Shown piece by piece: positions 25,651 to 33,699 of a stretch of DNA of 39,270 nt. Numbering within the stretch: position 1 is the first letter of the stretch; each line of letters opens with the position of its first letter. The translations under genes and the position numbers were made by a program. Below the pieces are notes generated by a model. It did no database searches. It saw nothing but the letters and a program-made list of their open reading frames with translations, and had not been told where the DNA came from. Origin of the DNA: Specibacter cremeus (GTDB taxonomy: Bacteria > Actinomycetota > Actinomycetes > Actinomycetales > Micrococcaceae); the NCBI RefSeq assembly GCF_003946885.1, contig NZ_RWKQ01000033.1, forward strand, positions 2,769 through 42,038. The letters are read 5' to 3'.

Positions 25651-25704
25651 CGCGGTAAGTGCTGGAAATCCGCGGATTCTCAGCACCTACCGCGTCACAG
25701 TTGG
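25641..25704. terminator. 64-bp near-perfect palindrome, bidirectional terminator or REP element
   Basis: The two 32-bp halves mirror each other around CGCG at 25671-25674 with about three mismatched pairs. The outer arms are CCAACTGTGACGCGGTA and its complement. It overlaps the glycosidase stop and ends 5 bp before the MFS stop, so it sits between two converging genes. Confidence 0.75.
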
Positions 25705-25709
25705 GGACG

Positions 25710-27182
25710 CTAGACGGACAGTGAGGGCTCCAGCTCCGCCTCGGGCGCCTCGACCTCGGACGCCCACCGCGGCAGGAAGCTGGCGGCGAGCGCGGCCAGC
25801 ACCATGCCGCCGGCCATCAGCCACATGGTGGAGGAAAACCCGTCGATGAACACGCCGGCCTTGCCGTGCGCGGTGCTGGCGGAAATCCCGTTGAAGAACA
25901 GCGTGCCCACGACGGCCACGCCCAGCGCCCCGGCCAACTGCCCGGTCGTATTGAACAGCCCGGAGGCGGGGCCGGCGAATTTCACCGGGACCTCGGAGAG
26001 CACGAAGATGCCCACGGGCGCCACCACCATGCCGAACCCCGCGCCGCTGAGCGCCAACCCGGCGATGAGGTGCCACGGCGTGACCGCCCCGCCGTTGGCG
26101 TGCACGGTCGCGATGATGACCACGAAGCCGGCCGCGACGACCAGCGGCCCCAGCTGCAACACCACCCGGCCGATCTTCTTCGCCAGGATCGCCGCGGACA
26201 GCCCGGCCAGCACGGGCACCATGAGCGAGAACGGGAGCATGGTCAGGCCCGCCTTCAGGATCGGGTAATCGAGGCCGACCTGCAGGAACAGCGTCTGGAT
26301 GAGGAAGAACCCGTGCATGGGGATGAAGAACAGGAACATCATCGCGATGCCGGCGGCGAACGACCTGCTGCGGAACAGCGAGATGGGCACCAGCGGCTCC
26401 CCGCCACGGCGCTCCTCGCGGCGCTGCAGCAGCACGAACCCGACCAGCACCAGCAGGCCGAAGCCCAGCATGAGGAACGTCCACAGCGGCCAGTTCTCCT
26501 CGCGGCCCATGGTCAGCGGGTACAGGATGGCCAGCATGCCCACGGCCAGGAGGACGACGCCGAACGGGTCCAGTTTGTGCCGCTGGGGCGCCCGGGATTC
26601 GGGCACGAACTTGCCTGCGCACAGCACGGCGAACACGCCGACGGGCACGTTGACGAAGAAGATGGTCCGCCAGCCCCAGCCGAACAGGTCGGCGTCGGTC
26701 AGCACGGCGCCCAGGATGGGCCCGGACACGGCGGCCACGCCGGCCAGCGCGGAATAGCCGGCCATGGCACCGGCACGTTCGGCCGGCTTGTACATGACCT
26801 GCAGGCTGGAGAGCACCTGCGGGATCATGGCGGCGGAGGCGAACCCCTGCAACGCGCGGGAGGCGATCAGCATCTCCGGGTTCATGGCGAGCCCGCACAG
26901 CACGGAGGACGCGGTGAACACCACGAGGCCGGCGATGAACAACCGTTTGCGGCCGTAGACGTCGCCCAGCCGGGATCCGGTGATCAGGCCGATGGCCAGC
27001 GCCAGCGTGTAGGAGGCGACCATCCACTGCAGTTCGGCGTTCTTGGCGCCGAGGGATTGTTCGATGTCAGGTAGCGCCACGTTGACGATCGTGGCGTCCA
27101 GCAGTTCCATGAACGATGCCAGGAACAGTGAGACCAGGGCGAACGAGCGTGCTCTGCCGACGGGTGGGGCAGACGATTTCAT
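25710..27182 (-). CDS. MFS multidrug exporter, DHA2 family (EmrB/QacA-like)
   Basis: A 490-residue permease with about 14 hydrophobic segments. TM1 carries ELLDATIVNVALPDI, the DHA2 signature, and motif A is SRLGDVYGRKRLF. The TM5 antiporter motif lies around AGVAAVSGPILGAVL. It is likely a proton-driven drug exporter. ATG 27182 has AAGGA 5 nt upstream. It follows the PadR gene by 30 bp on the same strand, so both are driven from the PadR promoter and the operon should be derepressed when PadR binds its ligand. It is not closely similar to the exporter at 98, which belongs to a different subgroup. Confidence 0.9.
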   Translation of the reverse strand: MKSSAPPVGRARSFALVSLFLASFMELLDATIVNVALPDIEQSLGAKNAELQWMVASYTLALAIGLITGSRLGDVYGRKRLFIAGLVVFTASSVLCGLAMNPEMLIASRALQGFASAAMIPQVLSSLQVMYKPAERAGAMAGYSALAGVAAVSGPILGAVLTDADLFGWGWRTIFFVNVPVGVFAVLCAGKFVPESRAPQRHKLDPFGVVLLAVGMLAILYPLTMGREENWPLWTFLMLGFGLLVLVGFVLLQRREERRGGEPLVPISLFRSRSFAAGIAMMFLFFIPMHGFFLIQTLFLQVGLDYPILKAGLTMLPFSLMVPVLAGLSAAILAKKIGRVVLQLGPLVVAAGFVVIIATVHANGGAVTPWHLIAGLALSGAGFGMVVAPVGIFVLSEVPVKFAGPASGLFNTTGQLAGALGVAVVGTLFFNGISASTAHGKAGVFIDGFSSTMWLMAGGMVLAALAASFLPRWASEVEAPEAELEPSLSV

Positions 27183-27212
27183 GCGGATCCTTGTGGGTGG
27201 TGTGGGCGCCGG

Positions 27213-27818
27213 TCAGGTGGCCGGCGGGTCAAATTTTCGGGACAGGTCGGCCAACGTTTCCGGGGTCCAGGTCATTGCCCCCGAGCCCAGGTCGGCCAGG
27301 ACGGTGTCGAGCCAGCGCAGTTCGGTCTCGTGGACCGCCAGGATCAGCTCGTTGTCCAGCAGCAACAGCCGTGGCAGCGTGTCCCGCTCCGCGGCGAGCT
27401 GGCCCCGCATCCCTTCGATGGCCGCGGCCAGGTGCCGGTGCCGCCGGCGCAGCAGCTCGGTCGCCTCGGCGGGCTCCAGCAGTGGCAGGTGCGACAGCGC
27501 CGCATGGAACTCGGGGAAGTCGGGCCGCGGCGAGGACAGCATCTCCACCATCCAGCCATGCGCGGCGGACCGACCGGCATCGGTGATCTGGTACACCGAC
27601 CGTTCGGGCCGGTGGCCCTCGCGGATGGTTTCGCGCACCTCGACCAGGCCGTCCCGGGTCAACCGGTCGATCGTGGCATACAGGCTGGCGCGCTGGCTGA
27701 CGTTCACCACCTGGTCCTTGCCGCGCAGCGTGAGCAGCTGCTGCATGCGGTACGGGTGCATAGGTGCCTCGGAGAGGAGGGCCAGCACCGCCAAGGCCAG
27801 AGGGGAACGCTTTGCCAT
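27213..27818 (-). CDS. PadR-family regulator of the efflux operon
   Basis: A 201-residue PadR protein of the long type. The winged-helix N-terminus reads LALAVLALLSEAPMHPYRMQQLL, with recognition helix VSQRASLYATIDRLTRDGLV and wing GHRPERSVYQITDAG. The C-terminal half is the Vir-like dimerisation/ligand domain (about residues 95-190). It heads an operon with an MFS exporter. ATG 27818 is chosen because a -35/-10 pair places the transcription start at that ATG; earlier in-frame codons reach back into the operator. The palindrome between -35 and -10 implies autorepression. It is paralogous to the PadR protein at 33700. Confidence 0.88.
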   Translation of the reverse strand: MAKRSPLALAVLALLSEAPMHPYRMQQLLTLRGKDQVVNVSQRASLYATIDRLTRDGLVEVRETIREGHRPERSVYQITDAGRSAAHGWMVEMLSSPRPDFPEFHAALSHLPLLEPAEATELLRRRHRHLAAAIEGMRGQLAAERDTLPRLLLLDNELILAVHETELRWLDTVLADLGSGAMTWTPETLADLSRKFDPPAT

Positions 27819-27854
27819 GACCAAGACACTACTAGTCATTTTATGACTAGTCAA
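27819..27854 (-). promoter_or_regulatory. Leaderless promoter with a perfect operator palindrome
   Basis: Minus strand: TTGACT (27849-27854), a 17-bp spacer, TAGTGT (27826-27831), then 7 nt to the ATG. ACTAGTCAT and ATGACTAGT (27831-27851, 3-nt gap) make a perfect 9-bp inverted repeat covering the whole spacer. This is the clearest promoter in the window. Confidence 0.8.
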
Positions 27855-27861
27855 GAAAAGC

Positions 27862-28539
27862 CTATGGCTGGAACCGGTACCCCATGCCGGGCTCGGTCAA
27901 CAGGTGCCGCGGCTCGGCCGGGTCACTCTCGAGCTTGCGGCGCAGCTGTGCCATATACACGCGCAGGTAGTGCGATTCCCGCGCGTACGCCGGCCCCCAC
28001 ACCTCGGTCAGCAACTGCTGCTGGCTGACCAGCCGGCCCGGATTGCGCACCAGCAGCTCCAGGATCCCCCACTCGGTGGGCGTCATCCGGACGGGCGAGC
28101 CGTTGCGCGTGACCCGCTTGTTCGCCAGGTCCACCTCGAACTCGGCCGTCGTCACGGTCGGGGACTCCACGGCATGCGCACCGGATCGCCGCGTCGCCGC
28201 CCGCAGCCGCGCCAGCAGTTCGTCGAGCCCGAACGGCTTCGTCACGTAGTCATCGGCGCCGGCGTCGAGCGCCTCGACCTTGTCGTGCGAGCCGTGCCGG
28301 GCGGACAGCACGATGATCGGCACGCTCGTCCACCCGCGCAGCCCGGCGATGACGTCGAGCCCGTCCATGTCCGGCAGGCCAAGGTCAAGCACGACGACGT
28401 CAACGGCTTGCGTCTGCGCCGCGCGCAACGCCGTGGTCCCGTCGGGGGCCGCAATGACCTGGTAGCCGTGGGCGTGCAGGTTGATCTGCAGCGCACGCAG
28501 GATCTGCGGTTCGTCGTCGACCACCAGCACCGTGCTCAT
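27862..28539 (-). CDS. kdpE: Response regulator, KdpE type
   Basis: A 225-residue OmpR-family response regulator. The receiver has VLVVDDE at 4-10, phosphoacceptor Asp52 (VVVLDLGLPDMDG), Ser79 (IIVLSA) and Lys101 (YVTKPFG). The C-terminal winged helix (from about residue 130) reads KRVTRNGSPVRMTPTEWGILELL and ends EPGMGYRFQP, close to KdpE. It should act with the sensor kinase encoded immediately upstream. The ATG at 28539 overlaps the kinase stop by 4 bp (ATGA). The kdpFABC genes it normally controls are absent on both sides. Confidence 0.9.
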   Translation of the reverse strand: MSTVLVVDDEPQILRALQINLHAHGYQVIAAPDGTTALRAAQTQAVDVVVLDLGLPDMDGLDVIAGLRGWTSVPIIVLSARHGSHDKVEALDAGADDYVTKPFGLDELLARLRAATRRSGAHAVESPTVTTAEFEVDLANKRVTRNGSPVRMTPTEWGILELLVRNPGRLVSQQQLLTEVWGPAYARESHYLRVYMAQLRRKLESDPAEPRHLLTEPGMGYRFQP

Positions 28540-31091
28540 GCCTCCCTCCGACCCGTCACGCCGGTGGACAGCGCCAGCCGGATCATCATGGTCAGCCCGC
28601 CGCCCGGCGTCGTCTCCGCTTCCAAAGCCCCGCCCATCGCCTCGGTGAACCCCTTCGCCACGGCCAGCCCGAGCCCCACGCCGGTGCCGCCCTGCGGGCC
28701 GTACGAGACGTCGTCGAGTCGTTGGAAGGGTTGGAACATGGCCACCACGTTGCGTGCCGGCACGCCCTTGCCGTGGTCCACGATGCGCAGCTCGCTGGCC
28801 GGGCGCCCGTCGATCGTGGCGCTGCCGGTGCCGCCGACCGAGCCGACCAGCACGATCTCCGAGTCCGGCGCGTATTTCAGCGCGTTCTCCACGACGTTCG
28901 CGATGACGCGTTCCAGCATGCCGGCGTCCGCCTCCACCGGCGGCATGTTGGCCGGCAGGTCCCGCCGGATCCGGTCCCCCGGCACGCCGCGCAGCGCCTC
29001 CGGCAGCACGTCCGCCCACCGCACGGGCCCGAGCACCGGCGACACCAGGTCGGCGCTCAGCCGGGACATGTCGAGCAGGTTGCCCACCAGCGCGTCCATG
29101 CGGTCCGCGTAGTGTTCGATCGTGGCCAGCAACTCGGCCTCCTCGGACGGGGCGAATTCGACGTCGTCCTGGCGCAGGCTGCTCACGGCCAGCTTGATGC
29201 CGGCCAGGGGCGTGCGCAGGTCGTGCGAGACGGCCCGCAGCACGGAGGTGCGGATCGTGTTGTCCTGGGCCAGCTGGCGGTTCTGCCGCCGGCTGGCGTC
29301 CAACGCCTCGCGCTGCTCCAGCGCCATCAGGTGGGCGCCGAACGCGCCGAGCAGCCGCCGGTCGCTGGCGGGCAGGATCGGCCCGGCCAATCCCAGCACC
29401 CAGTGCTCTGACACGTCCTCGAGCGTGTCCGCGGCGGCCGGGGAGGATGGCGGGTCCTCCCCGGCCGCGGCCTCCAGCCGCCAGGCGGGCGCGTCGCCGT
29501 CCTGGCGGGCGAACAACGCCACGGCGCGCATGCCGAAGTGCTCGCGCACGGTTTCCAGGAACACCTGCACGGTGTCCTGCGAGGCCAGGATGCCGCGCGC
29601 CAGCTCGCTCAGCGTGGCCGCCTCGGCCCCCGCCCGGGCCGCCTCCCGCGAGCGCCGCGCCGAGCGGTCCACGGCAAGCGCCACGGCCACCGACACGACC
29701 AGGAAGATGCCCAGCGCCAGCAGGTTCTGCGGGTCCGAGATGGTCAACGTGCCCACCGGAGGGGCGGAATAGTAGTTCAACAGCATACTGCTCCACACGG
29801 CCGCGACGATCGCCGGCCACAATCCGCCGACCAGCGCGACGGCGATGGCGGCGGCGAACTGCAGCAGCATGGCCAGCGGCAGGGTGAGGCCGCCGGCGGC
29901 CGCCTGCATGAGCGCGGGCAGCACGATCGACAGCCCGAACCCGGCCACCAGGCGCCGGGCGTTCCGGGTGGCGCGGGCGCGGCGCGGCAGCCCGGAACCG
30001 GCCAGCGGGTGCGGGACCATGTGCACGTCGATGTCGCCGGCGTCGCGCACCACGCGGGAGCCGATGCCGGGGCCGGCCAGGACCCCGGACAGGACACCGG
30101 GCAGCGCCCGGCGCCGGGACAGGCCGATGACGATCTGCGTGGCCCCGACGCTGCGGGCGAAGTCGAGCAGCGCGGCGGCCGGGTCGTCTCCGCCGACCGA
30201 ATGGTAGGTGCCGCCCAGGTCGGTGACGAGCTGGCGTTGCGATTCGAGGGCCTGCGGCGCATCGCCGGCCACGCCGTCGGAGCGCGGCACGTGCACGGCC
30301 AGCAATTCCCCGCCGCTGACCCGGCTGAGGATGCGCGCGGCCCGGCGCAGCAGCACCTCCCCCTCGGCGCCGCCGGTCAACCCGACCACGACGCGTTCCC
30401 GCGTGGGCCAGCTGGCCTCGATGCCGTGCGTCTGCCGGTACCGGGCCACGCCCTCCTCGACCCGGTCGGCCAGCCACAGCAGCGCCAGCTCGCGCAGCGC
30501 CGTCAGGTTGCCCAGGCGGAAGTAGTTGGCCATGGCCGCATCGACCCGGTCGGGCCGGTACACGAGCCCGTCGGCCAGCCGCTGGCGCAGCAGCTCCGGC
30601 GGGATGTCGACGAGTTCGATCTGGTCCGCCCGGCGCACGACGTCGTCCGGCACGGTCTCCTGCTGCCGGACGCCGGTGATGGTTTCCACGACGTCGCCCA
30701 GGGATGCCAGATGCTGGACGTTGACGGTCGAGTACACGTCGATGCCGGCGGCCAGCAGTTCCTCGACGTCCTGCCACCGCTTGGCGTTGTGCACGCCGGG
30801 GACGTTGGAGTGCGCGTACTCGTCCACCAGGGCCAGGGCGGGCCGGCGGCGCAGCAGCGCGGCCACGTCCAGCTCCTCGAAGGTGGCGCCGCGATGGTCC
30901 ACCGTGGCCGTGGGTACCCGTTCCAGCCCGGCGGCCAGTGCCCGGATGGGCCCACGCCCGTGGTCCATGACGATGCCGGCCACGACGTCCACGCCGGCGC
31001 CCGCCTGCACATGCCCCTCCTCGAGCATGGCGTAGGTCTTCCCCACCCCGGGTGCGGCCCCCAGGAAGATCCGCAACACTCCGCGCGTCAT
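28536..31091 (-). CDS. kdpD: Osmosensitive K+ channel sensor histidine kinase, KdpD type
   Basis: An 851-residue sensor kinase. The KdpD domain begins at the N-terminus with FLGAAPGVGKTYAML (Walker A, 11-19) and VDEYAHSN; a USP-like domain follows around 230-370; about four transmembrane segments lie at 395-480; a GAF-like region comes next; the kinase core has the phosphoacceptor in HDLRTPLAGIK near residue 620 and ATP-binding N, G1 and G2 boxes (NVVENALKYAP, DHGKGVP, GTGVGLGLA). In known systems KdpD senses K+ limitation and phosphorylates KdpE. No kdpFABC is in the window, so its target is elsewhere or different. ATG 31091 has a weak GACAAT 6 nt upstream and no Shine-Dalgarno. Confidence 0.93.
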   Translation of the reverse strand: MTRGVLRIFLGAAPGVGKTYAMLEEGHVQAGAGVDVVAGIVMDHGRGPIRALAAGLERVPTATVDHRGATFEELDVAALLRRRPALALVDEYAHSNVPGVHNAKRWQDVEELLAAGIDVYSTVNVQHLASLGDVVETITGVRQQETVPDDVVRRADQIELVDIPPELLRQRLADGLVYRPDRVDAAMANYFRLGNLTALRELALLWLADRVEEGVARYRQTHGIEASWPTRERVVVGLTGGAEGEVLLRRAARILSRVSGGELLAVHVPRSDGVAGDAPQALESQRQLVTDLGGTYHSVGGDDPAAALLDFARSVGATQIVIGLSRRRALPGVLSGVLAGPGIGSRVVRDAGDIDVHMVPHPLAGSGLPRRARATRNARRLVAGFGLSIVLPALMQAAAGGLTLPLAMLLQFAAAIAVALVGGLWPAIVAAVWSSMLLNYYSAPPVGTLTISDPQNLLALGIFLVVSVAVALAVDRSARRSREAARAGAEAATLSELARGILASQDTVQVFLETVREHFGMRAVALFARQDGDAPAWRLEAAAGEDPPSSPAAADTLEDVSEHWVLGLAGPILPASDRRLLGAFGAHLMALEQREALDASRRQNRQLAQDNTIRTSVLRAVSHDLRTPLAGIKLAVSSLRQDDVEFAPSEEAELLATIEHYADRMDALVGNLLDMSRLSADLVSPVLGPVRWADVLPEALRGVPGDRIRRDLPANMPPVEADAGMLERVIANVVENALKYAPDSEIVLVGSVGGTGSATIDGRPASELRIVDHGKGVPARNVVAMFQPFQRLDDVSYGPQGGTGVGLGLAVAKGFTEAMGGALEAETTPGGGLTMMIRLALSTGVTGRREA

Positions 31092-31155
31092 GGGTTCATT
31101 GTCGCAGGCGGGCGCGGATCTGCTCCCCGCGGCCGACGTCGCCTTGCCTGTCCGT

Positions 31156-31212
31156 CAATTCCCCAGATGATGCAGGTTCCGGCGGCCCCAACGCGAATTA
31201 TCTGGGGAATTG
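31156..31212. terminator. 13-bp perfect inverted repeat between SDR and kdpD
   Basis: CAATTCCCCAGAT (31156-31168) and ATCTGGGGAATTG (31200-31212) are separated by 31 nt. It lies after the SDR stop and could terminate that gene or act as an operator for kdpD. No T-run is present. Confidence 0.45.
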
Positions 31213-31225
31213 CGCCGGGGCCCGG

Positions 31226-31956
31226 CTACGCCGAGAAGCCGCCGTCGGCCTTGATGAGCTGGCCGCTGACCCATCGGCCGCCGGGCGAGAGCAGGAACGC
31301 GACCACCGGGGCCACATCCGCCGGGGTGCCCGGCCGCCCGCCCGGGTGCCTGGCGGCCAGGTTGTCGCGCGTCGCCGCGTCCATCCAGCCGGTGTCGATC
31401 GGGCCCGGGTTGAGCACGTTGGCGCTGATGGCCCGCCCGCCAAGTTCCCGGGCGGCAGCGATCACGATCCTGTCGAGCGCACCCTTGGACGCGCCGTACG
31501 GGAGGTTGAACGCCGTGTGGTCACTGGTCAGCGCGACGATCGCGCCGCCGTCGTCCGTCACCTGCCGCGCGAACGCGGCGATCAGCTGCCATGCGGCGCG
31601 CGCATTGACGGCGAAGTGCCGCTCGAAGCTGTCCAGCGACGTGTCCAGGAGGGTTGAATCGACGGATTCGGCGTGCGAGAGCACCATGCCCTGCAGCGGG
31701 CCCATGTCCGCATTGACCCGGGCCATGAGGTCGCCGGCGCCTCCGGGGTCGGTGAAATCCGCCTGGTAGGTGCGCACGCGCACACCGACCGTTCCCCGAC
31801 CAGGGACGATACGTCGTCGGGCCGCACACCCCACGGCATGTGGGCGTCATAGTCCTGCCAGTAGGCCAGGGCCAGGTCCCAGCCGTCCGCGGCCAGGCGG
31901 CGGGCGATCCCGGCCAATCGGCCGACGCCCGTGATGAGTGCGATCTTGCGCTTCAT
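31226..31956 (-). pseudogene. Short-chain dehydrogenase/reductase, frameshifted
   Basis: Two frames make one SDR. The first, from ATG 31956, encodes MKRKIALITGVGRLAGIARR and runs to about GVRPDDVSSLVGE. The second, from about 31800 down to 31226, resumes with VGVRVRTYQADFTDPGG and keeps the catalytic YGASK and a NPGPIDTG tail. The switch lies near 31790-31800 and needs a net one-base insertion or two-base deletion to mend. In addition the TGxxxGxG cofactor loop reads TGVGRLAGIA, several residues short of the usual GIGxAIA segment. Both faults together suggest a decaying gene; a sequencing error could explain only the first. TACGCT lies 5 nt before the ATG. Confidence 0.8.
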
Positions 31957-32056
31957 GGCCCAGCGTACGGGCCGCGCGGCGCTACGGGCCGGCGATTTGC
32001 GGTGGGCTAGGTTGGGAAGCAGCGCGCCCCGCGCACGCATCGATCGAAAGGCCATC

Positions 32057-33340
32057 ATGACACCCCCACTGCCACCCCGCCGTCCCATCCCGCGCCCGGT
32101 CACGGCCGCCGATGCCGCGCACATCAGCGCCGCCATCCGGGACGCCGCCGCGGCCGCGAAACGGCGCGTGCTGGCCATCACGAACGCCCACGTGGTGCCG
32201 ATCGAGGGCGCCCCGTTCGACGGGACCGTGTTGGTGGAGGGCGGCAAGATCCTGGCCCTGGGCGCGTCCGTGCAGGCCCCGGCTGGCGCGGAGGTGCTCG
32301 ACGCCGGCGGACAATGGCTGCTGCCCGGGTTCATCGACGCGCACGTGCACCTGGGCATGGACCCGGAGGGTGAGCTGGAGTCGGCGAGCGACGTCAATGA
32401 GATGACGAACCCGGCCATGGCCGGCGTGCGCGCGATCGACGCCGTCGACCCCATGGACCCGGGCTTCGACGACGCCCTGGCCGGCGGCATCACGACCGTG
32501 AACGTGAACCCGGGCTCCGGCAACCCGATCGGCGGGCAGGCCGTGGCCATGCACACGCACGGCCGGTACATGGAGGAGATGGTGCTGCGCTCCCCCAGCG
32601 GTGTGAAGTCTGCGCTTGGCGAGAACCCGAAAAGCGTGTACGGGGAGAAGAAACAGACCCCGTCGACGCGGCTGGGCACCGCACTGGTCATCCGAAACGC
32701 GTTCATGGAGGCCCAGGACTGGCTGGCGAAGCCGGAGCCGCGGCCCCGCGACCCGCACCTGGAGGCCCTGGCCATGGTGCTGCGGCGCGAGATCCCGTGG
32801 CGCCAGCACTGCCACCGCACGGACGACGTCGCCACGGCGCTGCGCCTGGCCGACGAGTTCGGCTACGAGCTGGTCATCGACCACGGCACCGAGGCGCACA
32901 GAATCGCCGACGTGCTGGCCGGCCGCGGCATCCCGGTGCTGATCGGGCCGCTGTTCACGACGAAGTCGAAGCCGGAGTTGCGCGGCCGGTCGCTGGCCAA
33001 CCCGGGCAAGCTGGCGGCCGCGGGCGTGGAGATCTCCCTCATCACCGACCATCCCGTCGTGCCCATCAATTTCCTGGTGCACCAGGCCACGTTCGCCGTC
33101 AAGGAAGGACTGGACCGGGCCACGGCGCTGCGGGCCATCACCATCAACCCCGCCAAGGTGCTGGGTCTGGCCGACCGTATCGGCTCCCTCGCTGTGGGCA
33201 AGGACGCCGACCTGGTGCTCTGGAGCGGCGACCCGCTCGACGTCATGCAGCGGGCCCTGACCGTGTTCATCGGCGGCCGGCCGGTGTACCGCTACGATGC
33301 CGGCACCCGCCAGGGCGTCCCCGCACCGCGCACCCACTGA
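32057..33340 (+). CDS. Amidohydrolase (imidazolonepropionase-like)
   Basis: A 427-residue metal-dependent hydrolase. The domain begins near VLAITNAHVVPIEGAPFDGTVLVEGGKI (small beta domain), and the first metal motif DAHVHLG gives His96 and His98. Later ligands are likely His in RQHCHRTDD and in IDHGTEAH, with the catalytic Asp in ISLITDHPVVP. The C-terminus closes with the usual IGSLAVGKDADLVLWSGDPL. It is cytoplasmic and of the group that includes imidazolonepropionase-like and prolidase-like enzymes; the substrate is unknown. ATG 32057 has GAAAGG 5 nt upstream. It is divergent from the broken SDR, separated by 100 bp. A repeat follows its stop within 15 bp. Confidence 0.85.
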   Translation: MTPPLPPRRPIPRPVTAADAAHISAAIRDAAAAAKRRVLAITNAHVVPIEGAPFDGTVLVEGGKILALGASVQAPAGAEVLDAGGQWLLPGFIDAHVHLGMDPEGELESASDVNEMTNPAMAGVRAIDAVDPMDPGFDDALAGGITTVNVNPGSGNPIGGQAVAMHTHGRYMEEMVLRSPSGVKSALGENPKSVYGEKKQTPSTRLGTALVIRNAFMEAQDWLAKPEPRPRDPHLEALAMVLRREIPWRQHCHRTDDVATALRLADEFGYELVIDHGTEAHRIADVLAGRGIPVLIGPLFTTKSKPELRGRSLANPGKLAAAGVEISLITDHPVVPINFLVHQATFAVKEGLDRATALRAITINPAKVLGLADRIGSLAVGKDADLVLWSGDPLDVMQRALTVFIGGRPVYRYDAGTRQGVPAPRTH

Positions 33341-33352
33341 ATCCCCCGCCGG

Positions 33353-33405
33353 CGGTGGTCGAGCCCCGTCGAGACCCCCGTGATTTCGACAGGCTCAATC
33401 ACCGG
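33353..33405. repeat. Short palindromic repeat downstream of the amidohydrolase
   Basis: Carries GGTGGTCGAG, then GTGATTTCGACAGGCTCAAT with CACCGG, the reverse complement of the short repeat at 2959 and 39117. The TGA on the minus strand within it ends the small frame 33399-33623. Confidence 0.8.
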
Positions 33406-33623
33406 ACGACGACGGCACGGTCGCCTTGGTGTGCAAGCACGCCCTGGGAGATCCGCACCTGCCGCCAGCGCGGCTGTGCCATGGCGTGGTCGCGGTTGTC
33501 GTCGATGGCGTTCTGGCGCACTGCCCGGGGACGGCTCGCCGTCCCGCGGGGACCGCAGGCCGCGGCTGGGGTGACGAGCCCGCCGGTGCGGGTCTTCCAG
33601 CGCGGAACGTCGGACTCGGCCAC
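33399..33623 (-). CDS. Possible small protein or gene remnant
   Basis: A 74-codon minus-strand frame from GTG 33623. Its third positions are almost all G or C while first and second positions are more mixed (for example RQNAIDDNRDHAMAQPRWRQ), as expected of real coding DNA in this genome; the plus-strand frames over it do not show this. I do not recognise the protein. The stop codon is provided by the palindromic repeat, which suggests the 3' end of a larger gene was cut off. No ribosome site is evident. Confidence 0.35.
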   Translation of the reverse strand: MAESDVPRWKTRTGGLVTPAAACGPRGTASRPRAVRQNAIDDNRDHAMAQPRWRQVRISQGVLAHQGDRAVVVR

Positions 33624-33647
33624 GGCGCACGGGAGACCAGGAACCTC

Positions 33648-33699
33648 TTGCCCCTCTATCCGCGCACGAGTACTCTGAATAAAGTACTTGGAGGTGAGC
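33648..33699 (+). promoter_or_regulatory. Promoter and operator of the PadR/ABC unit
   Basis: TTGCCC (33648-33653), a 17-bp spacer and TACTCT (33671-33676) form the promoter. AGTACT boxes at 33669-33674 and 33683-33688 overlap the -10 and the probable start site, fitting an autoregulatory operator. GGAGGTGAGC precedes the ATG. A GTACTTG half-site recurs at 34501-34507 before the ABC gene. Confidence 0.65.
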
